Below, piece by piece: positions 1 through 7,448 of a DNA stretch of 12,468 bases (positions within the stretch are counted from its first letter, which is position 1; each line of letters begins with the position of its first letter). Below the pieces are notes generated by a model, which was not told where the DNA came from, made no database searches, and was given only the letters and a program-made list of their open reading frames with translations. This DNA comes from an uncultured Bacilli bacterium (GTDB lineage: Bacteria > Bacillota_I > Bacilli_A > RF39 > UBA660), in contig CALVQT010000019.1 of assembly GCA_944358375.1 (NCBI GenBank), positions 1-12,468 of the forward strand, written 5' to 3'. The position numbers were made by a program, and so were the translations under genes.

Positions 1-1137
1 CCTAATACTGTTGATATGTCTTTTATTTCTATTCCACTTCTTAACACCTTAGTTGCAAAACTTCCTCTCAAATCATAGAACCTACAATTAATTTTTAATT
101 CTTTATGAATTATTCGATATGGATATTTTATAATATCAGTACCTATGTATGTCCCATCTTTTTTAACAAATATCATTTCTACATTTTTCTTTTTATTCTT
201 CCCTTTAATAATTTTATACTCAATAAGTTTTCCATATTTGTTTTTTACTTGTTCTAAATAATAAGATTTATATTTACTCTTATAAAATCTTCTATTTATA
301 TCCTGATATTTTTTAAACTTGGATAAAATTTTATATAAAGTATCACACATATATATTATTCTCGAGCTACCAACTGTTTTGGTTGTACCTAGAAACCATC
401 TACCTTCATTATCTTTAATTTTACAATAAACTGTCTTATTGATTCTTATTGTCCTATTTTCAAAATCTACATCTTCCCAAGTGAGAGCAAATACTTCCCC
501 TGTTCTCATACCTGTATAACAAGCAGTTAGAAAGAAATATATAAATGTTTTGTTTTTATTAAATCTAACTAATATTTTTTCTATTTCTTCTTCAGTATAT
601 ATATGATTTATATCGTTTTTTTACCTCAAAAGATGATGCTCTAGGTATTTGTAAATCACTTGCTGGATTATTTTCAATAAAACCAAAATAATATGCAGCA
701 TCTCTTAAAGAACTTTTAATAACTTTTTGATAATTTCTTAATGCTTCCTTTGTACTAGTTTTTTGATATAGTTTTAGCAATGTTTGATTTAATAAATAAG
801 GCGTTATTGTATTTAATTTATACATACCTATTTCTTGCTTTATTGTCCCAAATGTTTCTTTATATCTTCTTGCAGTTGAATATTTATAATTAATCACAAA
901 ATACTCTTTCATCCAATAATCTAAATAATCAGAATAAAACATTTCACATTCATTAACTTTTTCGACGTTTATAAATTCATCATAGGCTTTTTGTCCTGCT
1001 AAATATGCATCTCTTTTAGTCTTAAAACCTGACTTTGATATTTGTTTTCTTTTTCCGTTTACTTTTCCTACTTCAAATCTGTATTCATATAAGTTATTTC
1101 TCTTTCTTACAGAAATTATTTTATCATCCTCCTTCAT
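1..1137 (-). pseudogene. Tn916-type tyrosine recombinase (integrase 2), frameshifted and cut by the window edge
   Basis: Site-specific recombinase of an integrative element. The N-terminal part carries an AP2-like arm-DNA-binding domain (ISVRKRNNLYEYRFEVGKVN, then KRKQISKSGFKTK) and a SAM-like core-binding domain. That frame ends at a TGA at 592-594. The catalytic domain continues in another frame from about 617 to base 1: IYTEEEIEKIL, then TGMRTGEVFALTW with the first catalytic Arg, then FYDLRGSFATKVL, ending at DISTVLG just before the GH box. Removing one A from the 7-A run (plus-strand T run 616-622) joins the halves as EVKND-IYTEEE. It is clearly paralogous to the integrase at 10974-12235. 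The His of the usual HxxR box is Tyr in both. The start is uncertain: the good AAGGAGG site (1134-1128) lies inside the first in-frame ATG region (1137), and the codon aligned with the other integrase's ATG is ATA (1119-1117). It may be dead, phase-variable or rescued by slippage. Confidence 0.85.
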
Positions 1138-1151
1138 TCCATAAACTATTT

Positions 1152-1182
1152 TACATAAAAAAGTATTAACAACTATTGTCAA
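1152..1182 (-). promoter_or_regulatory. Promoter of integrase 2
   Basis: On the minus strand a perfect -35 TTGACA (1182-1177) is followed after 19 bases by TATGTA (1157-1152), or after 17 bases by TTTATG. The nominal open frame beginning TTG ACA at 1182 actually starts inside this -35 box, so that upstream extension is probably not translated. It sits between the HEPN-like gene stop (1198) and the integrase, so the integrase can be transcribed separately from the gene ahead of it. Confidence 0.55.
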
Positions 1183-1197
1183 TACTTTTAAATATTA

Positions 1198-2646
1198 TTA
1201 TTTAAAACTTCTATTCATAATTGAATTATCTACTTGATTCGATATAGCAAAATTATACAAATCACTTTGTAATAAAAATTCTATTAATTGTTGTCTATTA
1301 CAAACAATTTTTCTTTTTATCGGTGCACGAGTATCCCTATTAGGATTAGATGGTGTCCAATCATTTATTAAAATTAATTCATCTTCGTTCCAAGTTATAT
1401 TGTCATGTCCAATAGCATTTTTAATATTCATCAACTTATCTTTATTTGTTAAATTAGCGGTTATATCAATTCCATTATTGTTTTCATCGTAAATACTAAA
1501 ACCTGCTAAATCTAAATTATCTATCTCAGATTCTGTTTCTTTAAAGTGGTGCTCAATATTATATTGAATTATGTTATTCAGCATTAAAATTATCATCTGT
1601 TGAAAATCTTTTGAAGATGAGTTTTCTATTACATCTTGATAACTATTTGCTTCAATTATTTTTACTAAAAAATCATATTTTAATTTTGTATTATCAGATA
1701 AATTATCCATAACAAATTTATGAAGAATTCCATATTGAAGATTTATTCCAATTCTTGGAATGCCTTTTGAATTTTCTATTCTTACAATGCTACTTTCGCT
1801 AAGCAATTCTTCATTATGAATATCAAAATTCATATGTGCAAAATTATTTCTTTGATCATTTGGATAAAATTCTCCATGTGATGCAGCATCACGTAATATT
1901 TTTGCATATTTTTTTTCTTTTACTTTAACAGTAAAATCATCTTCTCTGCCGTCCCTTTTAATATGGTTTTCAATGATTGAAATAGATATATCAGGAAAAG
2001 AATAATTTTCATACATAGAAACATTTTTTTCATAATCGACATCCAACAAGAACATCAATGTATTTATTTTAAAACTATTAAAATTTGATAGTTTTTCCAT
2101 ATTATCATTTTTATAATATGAACTTAAAAAAGATAAAAAGTAATTATAACTAATTAAATTATTATTTAATCTTCCAAATTCGTTTATTATCATTCTGCTA
2201 ACTAATTCGTTTTCTTTATCTGAAGATATTGGTGGGTCAAATCTTAATGACGCAATCTTTTCCTTTAATATTTTTTCAAAATATTTTCTTTTTCTTTCAA
2301 AATCAGAAACAATTGTAAGTGTTTTTATATAATCAGGATCATATTCATACTCATTGCTATCATCGTGTGTTTTTCCATGCATTAATACAAATCTTATGTT
2401 ACTAATCTCAATTATTTCTTTTCTTAAATTTTGTTGAAATTCTATTATCTCTAATTTAATTTTTTCTTCATCAGTCAAAGAATCATATTGTTTTTTTTCT
2501 AAATCATATTCTTCAACTTTTTTTAAAAATCTTTCTATCTCACTTTTTATAAATTCTGGTTTAACATTTTTCAAATATTCTGATAAAGTAATTACTCCCT
2601 GATCATAATATTCTTTTGTAGATAATGAATATCTATTAAAGCTCAT
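1198..2646 (-). CDS. Putative HEPN-like ribonuclease or abortive-infection-type protein, 482 aa
   Basis: I recognise no named family over the full length. Three Rx4H-like motifs can be seen, each in a context resembling the RNxxxHG signature of HEPN RNases: R85-FVLM-H90 followed by G, R252-DAAS-H257 followed by GEF, and K409-NAIG-H414 followed by D (Lys in place of Arg). The N-terminal third is rich in charged helix (SEYLKNVKPEFIK, KKVEEYDLEKK), and there is no signal peptide or membrane segment, so a cytosolic helical protein is likely. I chose the ATG at 2644-2646 because GTAGGAG lies 7 bases upstream. A longer GTG-started frame to 2718 would begin inside the terminator hairpin and has no ribosome binding site. 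The gene is intact and is the only cargo between a SEC-C tail with terminator and integrase 2, which fits a defence gene carried by a small integrative element. HEPN proteins commonly cut RNA in toxin and phage-defence systems; the activity here is inferred. Confidence 0.6.
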   Translation of the reverse strand: MSFNRYSLSTKEYYDQGVITLSEYLKNVKPEFIKSEIERFLKKVEEYDLEKKQYDSLTDEEKIKLEIIEFQQNLRKEIIEISNIRFVLMHGKTHDDSNEYEYDPDYIKTLTIVSDFERKRKYFEKILKEKIASLRFDPPISSDKENELVSRMIINEFGRLNNNLISYNYFLSFLSSYYKNDNMEKLSNFNSFKINTLMFLLDVDYEKNVSMYENYSFPDISISIIENHIKRDGREDDFTVKVKEKKYAKILRDAASHGEFYPNDQRNNFAHMNFDIHNEELLSESSIVRIENSKGIPRIGINLQYGILHKFVMDNLSDNTKLKYDFLVKIIEANSYQDVIENSSSKDFQQMIILMLNNIIQYNIEHHFKETESEIDNLDLAGFSIYDENNNGIDITANLTNKDKLMNIKNAIGHDNITWNEDELILINDWTPSNPNRDTRAPIKRKIVCNRQQLIEFLLQSDLYNFAISNQVDNSIMNRSFK

Positions 2647-2683
2647 ATTATCAACTCCTACATATATTATACCATTAATTATA

Positions 2684-2724
2684 TAAAAAAGGATGTCCAC
2701 ATTTAAAATGTTGTCCACATCCTT
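2684..2724 (-). terminator. Rho-independent terminator after the internal SEC-C tail
   Basis: AAGGATGT (2689-2696) pairs with ACATCCTT (2717-2724), and an inner ACAT/ATGT pair (2699-2702 with 2708-2711) extends the stem across an asymmetric bulge. On the minus strand the stem is followed by TTTTTT (2689-2684). TGTCCACAT also occurs as a direct repeat within it (2694-2702 and 2712-2720). It occupies the same place relative to the SEC-C tail as the hairpin at 12276-12320, so both element ends carry a terminator that would stop target-gene transcription. Confidence 0.7.
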
Positions 2725-2818
2725 ATTTTACTTAGGTTTTATTAGTATTACGTGGACAAGTTATAAAACTCGAACCAACTTACTAATTTTCAAATTTTAA
2801 GTTTTCCCTTATTTTATG
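2725..2818 (-). other. Element-end region (possible integrase arm region), internal copy
   Basis: Noncoding stretch between the SEC-C tail and the terminator. Read on the minus strand it parallels the stretch at 12321-12421: both have AAAATAAGG just after the SEC-C stop, then ATTTGA, AAATTAG and a GTGCACA/GTCCAC-like element. This collinear but diverged similarity suggests equivalent ends of two related elements. Assigning it as an integrase-binding arm is inference. Confidence 0.4.
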
Positions 2819-2875
2819 CTACTTTCCGCAGCAATTCTTATATTTTTTTCCCGAACCACATGTTCGTCCTTTTTT
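2819..2875 (-). pseudogene. Isolated 3' tail of a SEC-C-motif gene (attachment-site scar)
   Basis: The minus strand reads KKGRTCGSGKKYKNCCGK followed by TAG (2819-2821). This is the zinc-binding SEC-C motif that ends SecA and several other proteins. The frame stays open upstream only about 31 codons into noncoding-looking repeat sequence and has no start, so this is not a gene of its own. The same peptide core (CGSGKKYKNCC) ends the open frame at the right edge of the window. The simplest reading is the displaced 3' end of the target gene left by site-specific integration. Nearly every codon differs synonymously from the other copy, so it is not a recent duplicate. Confidence 0.75.
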
Positions 2876-3045
2876 AGTATATATAGTACTATGGAATATA
2901 TATAGTATTATAAGTTTTTCAAAGAAAAATGGGTCTGAGAAGAATTGGTACTATACGATACATATAGTACATACAGTACTATGAATTTTTAATTTTTTGC
3001 ACACAAATTGCACACATTGTTATCATCAGCATTCGTCTCTAAAAA
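2861..3045. repeat. Roughly 180-bp direct repeat, copy 1 (other copy at 5205-5386)
   Basis: Aligned in the same orientation, the first 60 or so bases (from TGTTCGTCCTTTTTT) differ from the copy at 5205 at only a handful of positions. The rest is looser but collinear: GGTAC, CATATAGTA, paired GCACA elements, then CATTCG and TCTCTAAAAA. Inside are the inverted repeat GTACTATA-N7-TATAGTAC (2948-2955/2963-2970), the 10-bp palindrome ATAGTACTAT (2883-2892), another AGTACTAT (2975-2982), and direct repeats TGCACACA (2998-3005 and 3009-3016). On the minus strand TTTGAAAAAC-TTATAAT resembles promoter elements. Similarity to the other copy stops exactly where the SEC-C coding sequence begins (TGTGG). 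Candidate roles are an element end with recombinase sites, or a promoter/operator block. Confidence 0.75.
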
Positions 3046-3064
3046 TATTATATCATTTATAACT

Positions 3065-3753
3065 TTATTTAACAATCTCAAACTTAATACCTAATATTTT
3101 ATATTTATATTGATCTTCATTTGAATATATGTTATTAAATATATTTATCAACTCTTCCTTGCTAATACCTTTATCTAATAATAATTCTATTTTATAATCA
3201 TTTATCTAGTTTCGTAATTTAATAAAGCTACAACTCTTACCATTAATTTTTCTTTTGTATCTAAATTTTCAAATTCAATATAATCTCCTACACAAATAGT
3301 TTTTCTCTTTTCATCATTCAATCGTATTTCTATTCTCTTAGTTCCATTTTTAATATAATCAAAATTTTCATTATATAAACTCATATTAACAATTTTAGGT
3401 TGAGGTTGATATTCAAGGTGTATTGCATGAATACCATTTTTTTCAATTCCCTCTTTATAACCTGTAAATCTATTAATAGAATCAATACCTTTATTAATAT
3501 CATTTGTTGATGATAAAGTAAACCTTGTTCCTTCCATTTCTAATAATTTCGAAGAATTTTCATACCAAGCATTTTCTTTTACTAAACATTTAATTTTTTC
3601 CAATTTTTCATTTGTAAATTCTAAAATATCCCCTTTTTTGATGTCTTCATAATTCATTCTATTTTTATCCGTAGTTACTCTAATTTCTATTTTTTTAGTA
3701 CCAGCTTTGATTGCATCAAAAGCTCTATTATTTAAATTCAATTTATATTCCAT
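3065..3753 (-). pseudogene. Tandem ASCH-domain protein, frameshifted in the second domain
   Basis: ASCH domains are PUA-like beta barrels thought to bind RNA or nucleotides. Domain 1 (about residues 1-113) has the G-x-K-x-x-E-x-R signature as G18, K20, E23, R25, followed by KKGDILEF at 39-46. Domain 2 starts near residue 122 with the same signature as G137, K139, E142, R144, then VGDYIEF at 155-161. The frame stops at a TAA at 3202-3204 after residue 183 (LLNYETR), too early to finish domain 2. In the -1 frame a coding-like stretch continues (INDYKIELLLDKG through KILGIKFEIVK) to a TAA at 3065-3067, so one missing base probably split the gene. The start ATG at 3753 has AAGGTAGTG upstream and lies 7 bases after the previous ASCH gene's stop, so the two are co-transcribed. 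Domain 1 may still be made. Confidence 0.75.
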
Positions 3754-3760
3754 TTTTTCA

Positions 3761-4168
3761 CTACCTTTTTATTTTTAATGACTGCTCTAATCTTCTAGTT
3801 AACTCTGGATATCTATCATCATATGCATAAGACTGAGGTGGTGTAAATCCATACTCTTCCTTTAGGCATTTTAATGATATACTATTTTCTAATTCATAAA
3901 TATCTTTTATCTTATAAGCATATTTAGCTTTTTGCCCATTATTAAATTCTAAATTTCCATCACCCTGTAACATTATTTGATTAGGATATTCAATAATTTT
4001 TTCAATTTTTAGCAAATATCTTAATTCGCTTTTAGGAGAAGTTGTATAAACATATAAAGTATCAAATTCTCTTTTAGGTATATAATTTCTAAATTCATGA
4101 TTCTTAATTTTATTAATTATTTTTTCTACTGCAGTTTTATTTATGCTAACATATATTCCTTTACTCAT
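3761..4168 (-). CDS. ASCH/PUA-like domain protein, 135 aa
   Basis: A small single-domain protein. The KxxExR signature is present as K22, E25, R27 (KIKNHEFRNY), followed by a strand pattern typical of ASCH-like barrels (DTLYVYTTSPKSELRYLLKI, residues 36-55) and a FTPPQSYAY motif at 108-116. There is no signal peptide or membrane segment. The ATG overlaps the 3' end of the synthetase-like gene by 8 bases (GTATGAGTAA), indicating translational coupling, and the frameshifted tandem-ASCH gene follows 7 bases downstream. Known ASCH and EVE-type proteins bind RNA or modified nucleotides; the ligand here is unknown. Placement between a tRNA-synthetase-like gene and another ASCH gene suggests the three act on one RNA or nucleotide substrate. 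The gene appears intact. Confidence 0.65.
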   Translation of the reverse strand: MSKGIYVSINKTAVEKIINKIKNHEFRNYIPKREFDTLYVYTTSPKSELRYLLKIEKIIEYPNQIMLQGDGNLEFNNGQKAKYAYKIKDIYELENSISLKCLKEEYGFTPPQSYAYDDRYPELTRRLEQSLKIKR

Positions 4169-5186
4169 ACTTATTAAACTCCTTTATAAAATAGTAAATA
4201 CTATAATGCCTAAATAGCATATACGGATTATTTATCCATTCCATAATAATATTAAATAAAATATCCAGTCCTTTCAAACCATACTTTTCTTTTAAAAACG
4301 TATAATTTATAAAAGCTTTGGGAATATCAGAATATGCACCTTTCTTTACATATAATGATTTTGACATTTTAGCGCCCGACCAATCCAATACTAGTGGTGC
4401 ATAAAAAATCATAGACATATTATAAACATCAATTCCTAAATATGAAGCTAATTTATATCTCATTTCTTCCTGATAGAATCCCGCATAATCACTACCTGTA
4501 ACCCTTAATATTTGATAATCATATTTATCACTATTATTAACAGTAGTATAATAAATACCTCTAATTAAATTTCTTAATGGTGAATTATATTCAAATTTTG
4601 ATGTATCTTTAATTATATCCGCAGTATATTATCCATGATTTGGGCAGTAGAAAATAATGCTATTATCTGTATATTTATTTTTAATACCATTTTTATCCGT
4701 TAATCCACATTTCGGACAAGACATTCTTATTCTTAAATTATTATGCTTTGGATCAAGTCTTTTGCAAATATAATCTTTATTATCAATTATTTTTTTTACT
4801 ATACCGCCTATTTCCGCTTGATTATTAAATTCATTTTGATATCTTATTTCATATTCAATTCCAGTTATTGCTTTATAATATTCTAGTATTTCAATGTATT
4901 CTTTCATATATCTGTAAACTTTACCAGTTGTTTTTAAATTTTTTTGATATTTAATGCCGTCAATAATAATTTCTTCACCTGGTGCCGTTTCTATAACCTC
5001 ATACAAGATTATTACTTTTTTATTTGAATCTACTTCAGTTATTTTTTTCGCCAAACCAAATGATAATGCAATTGTTTCTAAAGTACCAAAATGAGGACTT
5101 GAATTTGGCTGAGCACCAACACTTATTTTTATTATATTTTTTGTTAAATTCATTAATAAATATGGAATTATTTCCTTTTCAAACAT
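4161..5186 (-). pseudogene. Class-I (LysRS-I-like) aminoacyl-tRNA-synthetase homologue with an in-frame TAA
   Basis: The 341-codon frame is interrupted only by TAA at codon 186 (4629-4631); upstream and downstream parts are in the same frame. Visible parts in order: a HIGH-type nucleotide-binding motif P31-H-F-G34 after VGAQPNSS; a zinc ribbon C157xxC160-x20-C181xxH184; a GSDYAGFYQEEM segment after the stop; and a perfect KMSKS loop at 273-277 (WSGAKMSKSLYV). It ends about 65 residues after KMSKS, without the usual anticodon-binding domain, so charging of intact tRNA by the normal mechanism is doubtful. It may activate an amino acid for another acceptor. The ATG at 5186 has AGGAGGGG 9 bases upstream. 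The stop sits right after the zinc ribbon, and GAA to TAA would explain it. It could be a true nonsense mutation, a sequencing error, or two separately made halves: the second has an ATG at 4463 behind a closely spaced AGGAAG. It is coupled to the ASCH gene by an 8-base overlap. Confidence 0.7.
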
Positions 5187-5204
5187 ATATGATGCCCCTC
5201 CTAG

Positions 5205-5386
5205 TGTTCATCCTTTTTTGGTATATATAATACTATGAAATATATATAGTATTATATATTTTTCAAGTTTTAAAAGGTCTAAACTGTTCTGGTACAAATG
5301 GTACATATAGTATTATTTTTACTATATGTTTTTTGGTTTATGAGCACAAAATGTGCACAATGTTCCCATTCGCCTTCTCTAAAAAC
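5205..5386. repeat. Roughly 180-bp direct repeat, copy 2 (other copy at 2861-3045)
   Basis: Same orientation and order of elements as copy 1, about 90% alike over the first 60 bases by eye and more diverged beyond. It contains the perfect 9-bp inverted repeat CATATAGTA-N7-TACTATATG (5304-5312/5320-5328), at an equivalent position and with the same 7-base spacer as copy 1. ATAATACTAT and ATAGTATTAT variants and the paired GCACAA elements (from about 5344) are also present. Unlike copy 1 it is followed on the minus strand by AGGAGGGG and the synthetase-like gene, not by a SEC-C tail. The minus strand shows TTGAAA and TATAAT boxes in the same places, so it probably also drives the synthetase-ASCH operon. 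Confidence 0.75.
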
Positions 5387-5397
5387 ACTAATTATTC

Positions 5398-5418
5398 TAG
5401 TATATTAAAAATATACTA
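5398..5418. repeat. A/T-only inverted repeat downstream of the PfkB-SIS gene
   Basis: TAGTATAT and ATATACTA form a perfect 8-bp inverted repeat with a 5-base loop, about 65 bases past the end of the PfkB-SIS gene. There is no G/C-rich stem or U-tract on the minus strand, so I do not call it a terminator. It resembles the TAGTA-type motifs of the neighbouring repeat. The rest of 5419-5483 shows nothing else I can name. Confidence 0.35.
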
Positions 5419-5483
5419 TGAATAAATTATAATATAATTTTATAAAATTAACAACGAAGTATATCTAAACTTATCAAAAAATT

Positions 5484-7448
5484 CTATAGTTCACCTTTAT
5501 AAAAATAAATTTTCATTGCATCTTCGTTATACGCAGGTTTTGAAATATCTATATTTAGAAAATTTGATATATAATATATCAGATATTGAGATGCGATTAA
5601 TAAATCATACTCACATAATATACCATCAAATCTACTTTCAATAATAAAATTTTCATCTTTTTCTAAATATTCCAATAGCTTTGTTTCATATAAGCTTGTA
5701 GTTTTTTGTTTAAAATAAATATTTTTATTATGACTTAAATGTTCATAATTGATAAATCTTCCATGTGAAAAATTTTTCTTTTCATGAATTAAGCAATTAT
5801 ATATACCAGACTCAACTATTTTACTTTCCAAATCACTACTTGCCGATTCAGTAAAATCTCCTGTAAAAATATTAAAACCATTTCCTTCTTTTAAAAATTC
5901 TTTTAGCTTTTTTTTATTTTCTTTAAAATATTTATCAAAGTAATTTTTCCAATAATTTATACTATCTCTAATAAACTCTTCAATATCATTTCTTGATTTA
6001 TTCCCAAAATATAATTTTAAAAATAAACTTGCAGGAGCTAAAGCACCTTCAAATGATAGAAAACCTCTTTCTTTCCCTTTATTGGTACCTGTTCGATATG
6101 AAATAACATTATTTTTAGATATTCCGGTTTTTGTTACAACTTTTTGCAATTCGCCTTTTGTTATAATATATTTATTATTGTTGTCAATTAAACTTGCACC
6201 AACAAGCAAATCATTTGTAGTTCCTGAGTAAGTGAATAAAAATACTGAATCAACACGATTATTGTTTCTATAATATAAATCTCTAGGATATAAAGCAATT
6301 GTATTTATTCCATATAAATGATTAATAAGTTTTGATGAAAATTTTGCACCTGCAAAAGAACCACCAGTTCCCACAAAAATGATATTATTCAAACCTTTAA
6401 AATCTATTTTAGATAGCTTATCATAAGCACTACTATTAATAGCATTAATTATTCTTGTTTCTAAATTGTTGATATTTATATTACATCTTTTTATTTGTTT
6501 TCTCAATGAAATATCAAAATTATTACAAGTACAAGTGTCTTTCACTTTTTTTATTTTATATAAATTTTGTATATGCCCTCTTGCGCCAAACTTTTTTACA
6601 ACCTTTTTTGTAAGTTTAGTTGCTTTTTCAAAAGTTGAATCAATAAATTTATAATCAATAATATAGTTATTTTTTATATACTCACTAATAAACATTGAAA
6701 AAAATGCATCACCTGCTCCTGTTGGGTCAACTTCTACTTCAGGATTACTTAACTCTTTATTGACTTTATTATTATCAAAAACAAAATCCGAACCTTTTTT
6801 ACCCCTAGTAACTATTATCATTTTAGGATGTAATATATTATATATATCCTCCAATGATTTTATAGAAAATCTATTTTTTAAATATTTTTCAACTCGTTCA
6901 TTTAGGTTAATAATATCAAATTTATTTTTAATTTTTTCTAGTATTTCATTATCCTTATAATCTTCTAATTCAAAATATTGTCCCAAATCTAGCATTTTTC
7001 TATTATTACAATTATCTATGATAATTTGATTTTTCTTATTTAAATTATCAAAAACCAAAACATCATCTTTATTAATTTGTTTCAAAATATCATTGGGTTC
7101 TATTTTACTTTCTTCATACCATCTTTTTATATTACAAAATGGACATCGTTTTTTTGAAGTAAACTCTAATTTTCCATTTAGTTCTCGATATGATACATGA
7201 AAGCAGCGTGTATTTAGATTTTCAATTATTTTTATATTATCAATATTTGTTCCGACTTCCTTTAAGCTATTAATTGCTATAGTGCCTGCCATATCATCTC
7301 CACAAGCGCTACAAACAGATGTTTCCAAACCTAATTTAGCAATATTAGCAATTATATTATGAGAAGTCATTCCTCCATTTACTCCTACCAATTTACCATT
7401 TTTATAATAAAAATCTGTAACTAAATCTCCAATACTAATTATTCTCAT
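5484..7448 (-). CDS. PfkB-family kinase fused to a SIS-domain sugar isomerase, 654 aa
   Basis: Bifunctional cytosolic enzyme. Residues 1 to about 295 are a PfkB/ribokinase-type kinase: the glycine-rich substrate motif GVNGGMTSHN at 22-31 and the anion-hole/catalytic signature DPTGAGDAF at 241-249, with D247 the expected base. A CPFC pair at 102-105 is unusual for the fold. After a linker with CTC at 306-308, residues about 330 to 650 hold a SIS region: VGTGGSFAGA (359-368) and FTYSGTTND (405-413) bind phosphosugar, and a second lobe from about 524 carries ESGIYN and FSHGRF (546-565). By family the protein would phosphorylate a sugar or nucleoside and isomerise a phosphosugar; substrates are unknown. 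The ATG overlaps the end of the HAD-PRTase gene by 14 bases, with AAAGGATG upstream, so the two are translationally coupled. The gene is intact. Kinase plus SIS in one chain recalls sugar-activation pathways such as heptose synthesis. Confidence 0.85.
   Translation of the reverse strand: MRIISIGDLVTDFYYKNGKLVGVNGGMTSHNIIANIAKLGLETSVCSACGDDMAGTIAINSLKEVGTNIDNIKIIENLNTRCFHVSYRELNGKLEFTSKKRCPFCNIKRWYEESKIEPNDILKQINKDDVLVFDNLNKKNQIIIDNCNNRKMLDLGQYFELEDYKDNEILEKIKNKFDIINLNERVEKYLKNRFSIKSLEDIYNILHPKMIIVTRGKKGSDFVFDNNKVNKELSNPEVEVDPTGAGDAFFSMFISEYIKNNYIIDYKFIDSTFEKATKLTKKVVKKFGARGHIQNLYKIKKVKDTCTCNNFDISLRKQIKRCNININNLETRIINAINSSAYDKLSKIDFKGLNNIIFVGTGGSFAGAKFSSKLINHLYGINTIALYPRDLYYRNNNRVDSVFLFTYSGTTNDLLVGASLIDNNNKYIITKGELQKVVTKTGISKNNVISYRTGTNKGKERGFLSFEGALAPASLFLKLYFGNKSRNDIEEFIRDSINYWKNYFDKYFKENKKKLKEFLKEGNGFNIFTGDFTESASSDLESKIVESGIYNCLIHEKKNFSHGRFINYEHLSHNKNIYFKQKTTSLYETKLLEYLEKDENFIIESRFDGILCEYDLLIASQYLIYYISNFLNIDISKPAYNEDAMKIYFYKGEL

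Noticed and set aside
592..630. Programmed -1 frameshift in integrase 2
   Set aside because: A -1 shift at the A7 run leads into a TAA within three codons of leaving the run; joining the halves needs +1 (or loss of one A).
2647..2718. GTG-started N-terminal extension of the HEPN-like gene
   Set aside because: It begins inside the terminator hairpin and has no ribosome binding site, whereas the ATG at 2646 has a well-placed GGAG.
2861..3016. CRISPR array or iteron-type replication origin from the repeated TAGTAC and TGCACACA motifs
   Set aside because: Motifs are short, irregularly spaced and few, with no unique spacers and no cas or replication-initiator gene; element-end or operator sites fit better.
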